33,171 nt of DNA, taken from positions 1 through 33,171 of the forward strand of contig JAUZQU010000174.1 in assembly GCA_030950835.1 (NCBI GenBank), given 5' to 3'. Origin of the DNA: Mariprofundaceae bacterium (lineage in GTDB: Bacteria; Pseudomonadota; Zetaproteobacteria; Mariprofundales; Mariprofundaceae). Within the stretch, counting starts at the first letter, position 1. Every line of letters starts with the position of its first letter. The translations under genes and the position numbers were made by a program. Positions 31,544 through 33,171 of this stretch are shown here, piece by piece. Below the pieces are notes generated by a model, which was not told where the DNA came from, did not search any database, and saw only the letters and a program-made list of their open reading frames with translations.

Positions 31544-32701
31544 TTATACCACGTTGGCAAAACGTGCTGCCAATACAGTTTGTGCAGCTGCAACCCCAGC
31601 ACCCATTTGCACAGGATGACCAAACTTGAATAAGGCAATTTCAACTGCACTCATGGTGGTGCAGACATCAAATACATCAGTATAACCCAAATGTGCCACA
31701 CGAATGATTTTTCCTTTCAAATCATCCTGCCCCCCAGCAAAAGTCACACCCATTTCGTCGCGTAAATACTTCACAAATGCTGCACCATCAACGCCATCAG
31801 GCACAAATGCACCTGTAGCGGATGTTGCAGGTGAACTGGATACCAACTTCATGCCCAAAGCTTGAAAACCAGCACGTGCTGCTGCTGCCAAGACTTTATG
31901 CCGTGCATATAAGTTGTCCAAACCTTCTTCAAGCATCATTTTTAATACTTCATTCAAACCAATGATTAAAGAGGCTGCTGGTGTCCAAGCGGTGGTATCT
32001 TTGCCTTTTTTCTGATTTTTACGTTCAGTAAGCAGATCAAAATAGAAGGTATTACATCCCTTGCTTGCTTCAACCATAGCCCAAGCTTTGTCGGATAAAG
32101 CAATCGTTGCCAAACCAGGCGGCAACATCAATGCTTTTTGAGAGCCTGAAATGACTACATCCAAGCCCCAGTCATCCATAGGCATATCAATCACACCCAA
32201 TGCCGTAATCGCATCGACTACAGTGACGGTATTTAAATCTTTGGTAAGGGCAGCAATGGCTTGAATTGGTTGTTCGGTGGTGGTGGATGTTTCAGAAGCT
32301 TGAACAAACAGCGCTTTTGCCTCGGGATGTGCCTCTAAAGCTGCTTGTACATCCGCAAGCGCAACCGCTTCACCCCAAGCGACTTTGATTTCAACCGTGA
32401 TGATACCATGTTTAGCCGCAATCTTACCCCAGCGCTCGCCAAATTTACCCGCATTGACATAAATCATGGTTTCGCCAGGTGAACATAAGTTCATCACTGC
32501 CGCTTCCATCGCACCAGAACCAGAAGAAGAAAGCATCAAAGCATCGTTGCTCGTTTTGTAAACTTGCTCCAACATGGCTTTGGTTTCGGCAAAAATAGCT
32601 GAAAATTGAGGGGTGCGATGATGAATCATGGGTGCTGCCATACGCAGCAAAACACGCTCTGGAACAGCTGTAGGACCAGGGGAAAGTAGGTATTGTTTCA
32701 A
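31544..32701 (-). CDS. class V aminotransferase (alanine-glyoxylate/serine-pyruvate type)
   Basis: This PLP enzyme of fold type I has the start KQYLLSPGPTAVPERVLLRM, SSSGSGAMEAAVMN, D163 (VVDAITALG) to hold the pyridine nitrogen, and the PLP lysine K189 in SGSQKALMLPPG. I place the start at TTG 32701 (385 residues): GGAG lies ten bases upstream and the family begins at this KQYLLSPGP. The frame extends to another TTG at 32758, but the extra 19 residues are unlike the family. Being first in the unit with serA, it may supply the transamination of serine synthesis or connect serine and glyoxylate. SerC-type enzymes are a different subgroup, so this role is inferred. Confidence 0.88.
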   Translation of the reverse strand: MKQYLLSPGPTAVPERVLLRMAAPMIHHRTPQFSAIFAETKAMLEQVYKTSNDALMLSSSGSGAMEAAVMNLCSPGETMIYVNAGKFGERWGKIAAKHGIITVEIKVAWGEAVALADVQAALEAHPEAKALFVQASETSTTTEQPIQAIAALTKDLNTVTVVDAITALGVIDMPMDDWGLDVVISGSQKALMLPPGLATIALSDKAWAMVEASKGCNTFYFDLLTERKNQKKGKDTTAWTPAASLIIGLNEVLKMMLEEGLDNLYARHKVLAAAARAGFQALGMKLVSSSPATSATGAFVPDGVDGAAFVKYLRDEMGVTFAGGQDDLKGKIIRVAHLGYTDVFDVCTTMSAVEIALFKFGHPVQMGAGVAAAQTVLAARFANVV

Positions 32702-32779
32702 GGGTTTATCGCTCCAAAAGACAAAATAATCAGGTGCAATCCAAATAAGGTTAAGCAACAGATACCTAGAGTGCGGCGG

Positions 32780-32820
32780 AATGCTATAAACTTATGGGTA
32801 CAGGTCAAATGATTAGACCT
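32780..32820 (-). promoter_or_regulatory. promoter with 19-bp operator-like palindrome before the serine operon
   Basis: AGGTCAAATGATTAGACCT at 32802-32820 is a near-perfect palindrome: eight of nine arm positions pair around a central base. Its inner part overlaps TTGACC (minus strand, 32808-32803), a -35-like element. Sixteen bases on comes TAGCAT (32786-32781), a fair -10. A regulator bound here would block the -35 of the aminotransferase-serA-hisZ-purA unit. The site is also about 225 bases upstream of the divergent nucleotidyltransferase gene. The binding protein is unknown. Confidence 0.5.
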
Positions 32821-33044
32821 CGAAAATGAAAATATAGCTGCTTATGGCAGCAACTTTGAACAGCGTGTAAAAAAACTGTTTCATTTCAGCGCATCAATGA
32901 GGATGTGTGCGCAGCGCTCCTACAATCTGTATACAGTCTTCTTTCAAGACCTTGCTTGTAGTGGTTTAGCCACTGCAAAATACACTTAGCATGAGCATAC
33001 AACTCAAGATAGACGGAAGTAGTAATAGAGGACAATATAGCGCC
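32821..33044. other. divergent intergenic region with stem-loops before the nucleotidyltransferase gene
   Basis: No supported gene is seen. A 30-codon frame from 32897 to 32989 lacks a ribosome-binding site. The stretch holds a palindrome CTGTATACAG (32927-32936), a small hairpin GTCTT/AAGAC (32936-32950) and a 9-bp stem TTGTAGTGG/CCACTGCAA with a 5-base loop (32956-32978). None is followed by a T run, so they are not simple terminators. GAGGA near 33029 is a plausible but distant ribosome-binding site for the gene at 33045. Confidence 0.45.
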
Positions 33045-33171
33045 ATGTCAAAAGTTACACGTGCGATTATTTTAGCAGCAGGTTTAGGCACACGTCTTAA
33101 GTCGCTGACTCAAAACCAACCCAAGGCGTTGATGTTGGTTGCTGGTGAGCCTGCGATTGTGCATGTGATTC
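33045..33171 (+). CDS. sugar-phosphate nucleotidyltransferase, N-terminal fragment (cut by window end)
   Basis: The first 42 codons (MSKVTRAIILAAGLGTRLKS, then a segment ending in PKALMLVAGEP) show the nucleotide-binding LAAGLGTRL loop and the PKALM motif of the NTP-transferase family. This family includes MurU (MurNAc-1-phosphate uridylyltransferase), glucose-1-phosphate thymidylyltransferases and mannose-1-phosphate guanylyltransferases. The visible part cannot tell them apart. The gene continues beyond the window. It is divergent from the serine-biosynthesis unit. Confidence 0.88.
   Translation, partial: MSKVTRAIILAAGLGTRLKSLTQNQPKALMLVAGEPAIVHVI

Noticed and set aside
32897-32989. 30-codon plus-strand reading frame upstream of the nucleotidyltransferase gene
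   Set aside because: There is no ribosome-binding site, and the frame runs through the stem-loops.

Overview
This window (about 45% GC by eye) reads as a chromosome segment of a Gram-negative, pilus-bearing, chemotactic proteobacterium. The evidence is lipoprotein signal peptides, an LpoB-type penicillin-binding-protein activator, an MltD-type lytic transglycosylase, sigma-32 and a type IV pilus ATPase. HisZ and the serA-hisZ-purA order, together with the Pil-Chp-like operon, make me think of a Zetaproteobacterium (Mariprofundus/Ghiorsea-like). That placement is recollection of gene content, not a measured match. No tRNA, rRNA, CRISPR array, insertion sequence or prophage was seen.

Layout. 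(1) 1-2561: a loosely packed region with a DUF6172-like gene, a short DTW-domain gene, a two-domain DUF1456 gene, about 490 bp without a convincing gene, and the small SRP RNA (ffs) at about 2268-2383. (2) 2562-9616, minus strand: a compact seven-gene cluster with overlapping or nearly touching ends, in transcription order MltD-like transglycosylase, peptide-binding lipoprotein, XseA, M23 endopeptidase, an unknown protein with a cysteine cluster, a stand-alone receiver, and a SPOR-domain membrane protein. Peptidoglycan cutting and binding is the common theme. (3) 9729-19065, plus strand: PilB-like ATPase with a C-terminal receiver, CheW, a short chemoreceptor, and a hybrid CheA with its own receiver, followed by a PHP phosphatase, an SDR and a YgjP-type metallopeptidase. 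(4) 19062-25278, minus strand: MDR oxidoreductase, cupin, RsmE, LpoB, a COG3014-like lipoprotein, RpoH (with its own sigma-70-type promoter) and citrate synthase. (5) 25386-27503, minus strand: a second, large chemoreceptor with a duplicated periplasmic module. (6) 27643-32701, minus strand: class V aminotransferase, serA, hisZ and purA, ending in a rho-independent terminator. An operator-like palindrome lies upstream. (7) 33045 to the end: the start of a sugar-nucleotidyltransferase gene, plus strand.

How the genes fit together. The most distinctive unit is region 3: a CheA/CheW/receptor array is encoded directly behind a pilus motor ATPase that carries its own phosphoacceptor domain, and no separate CheY, CheB or CheR is present. 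The simplest reading is that CheA phosphorylates the motor protein itself. This is an inference. Regions 2 and 4 contribute cell-wall remodelling (MltD, M23, SPOR, LpoB), and region 6 is amino-acid and purine biosynthesis.
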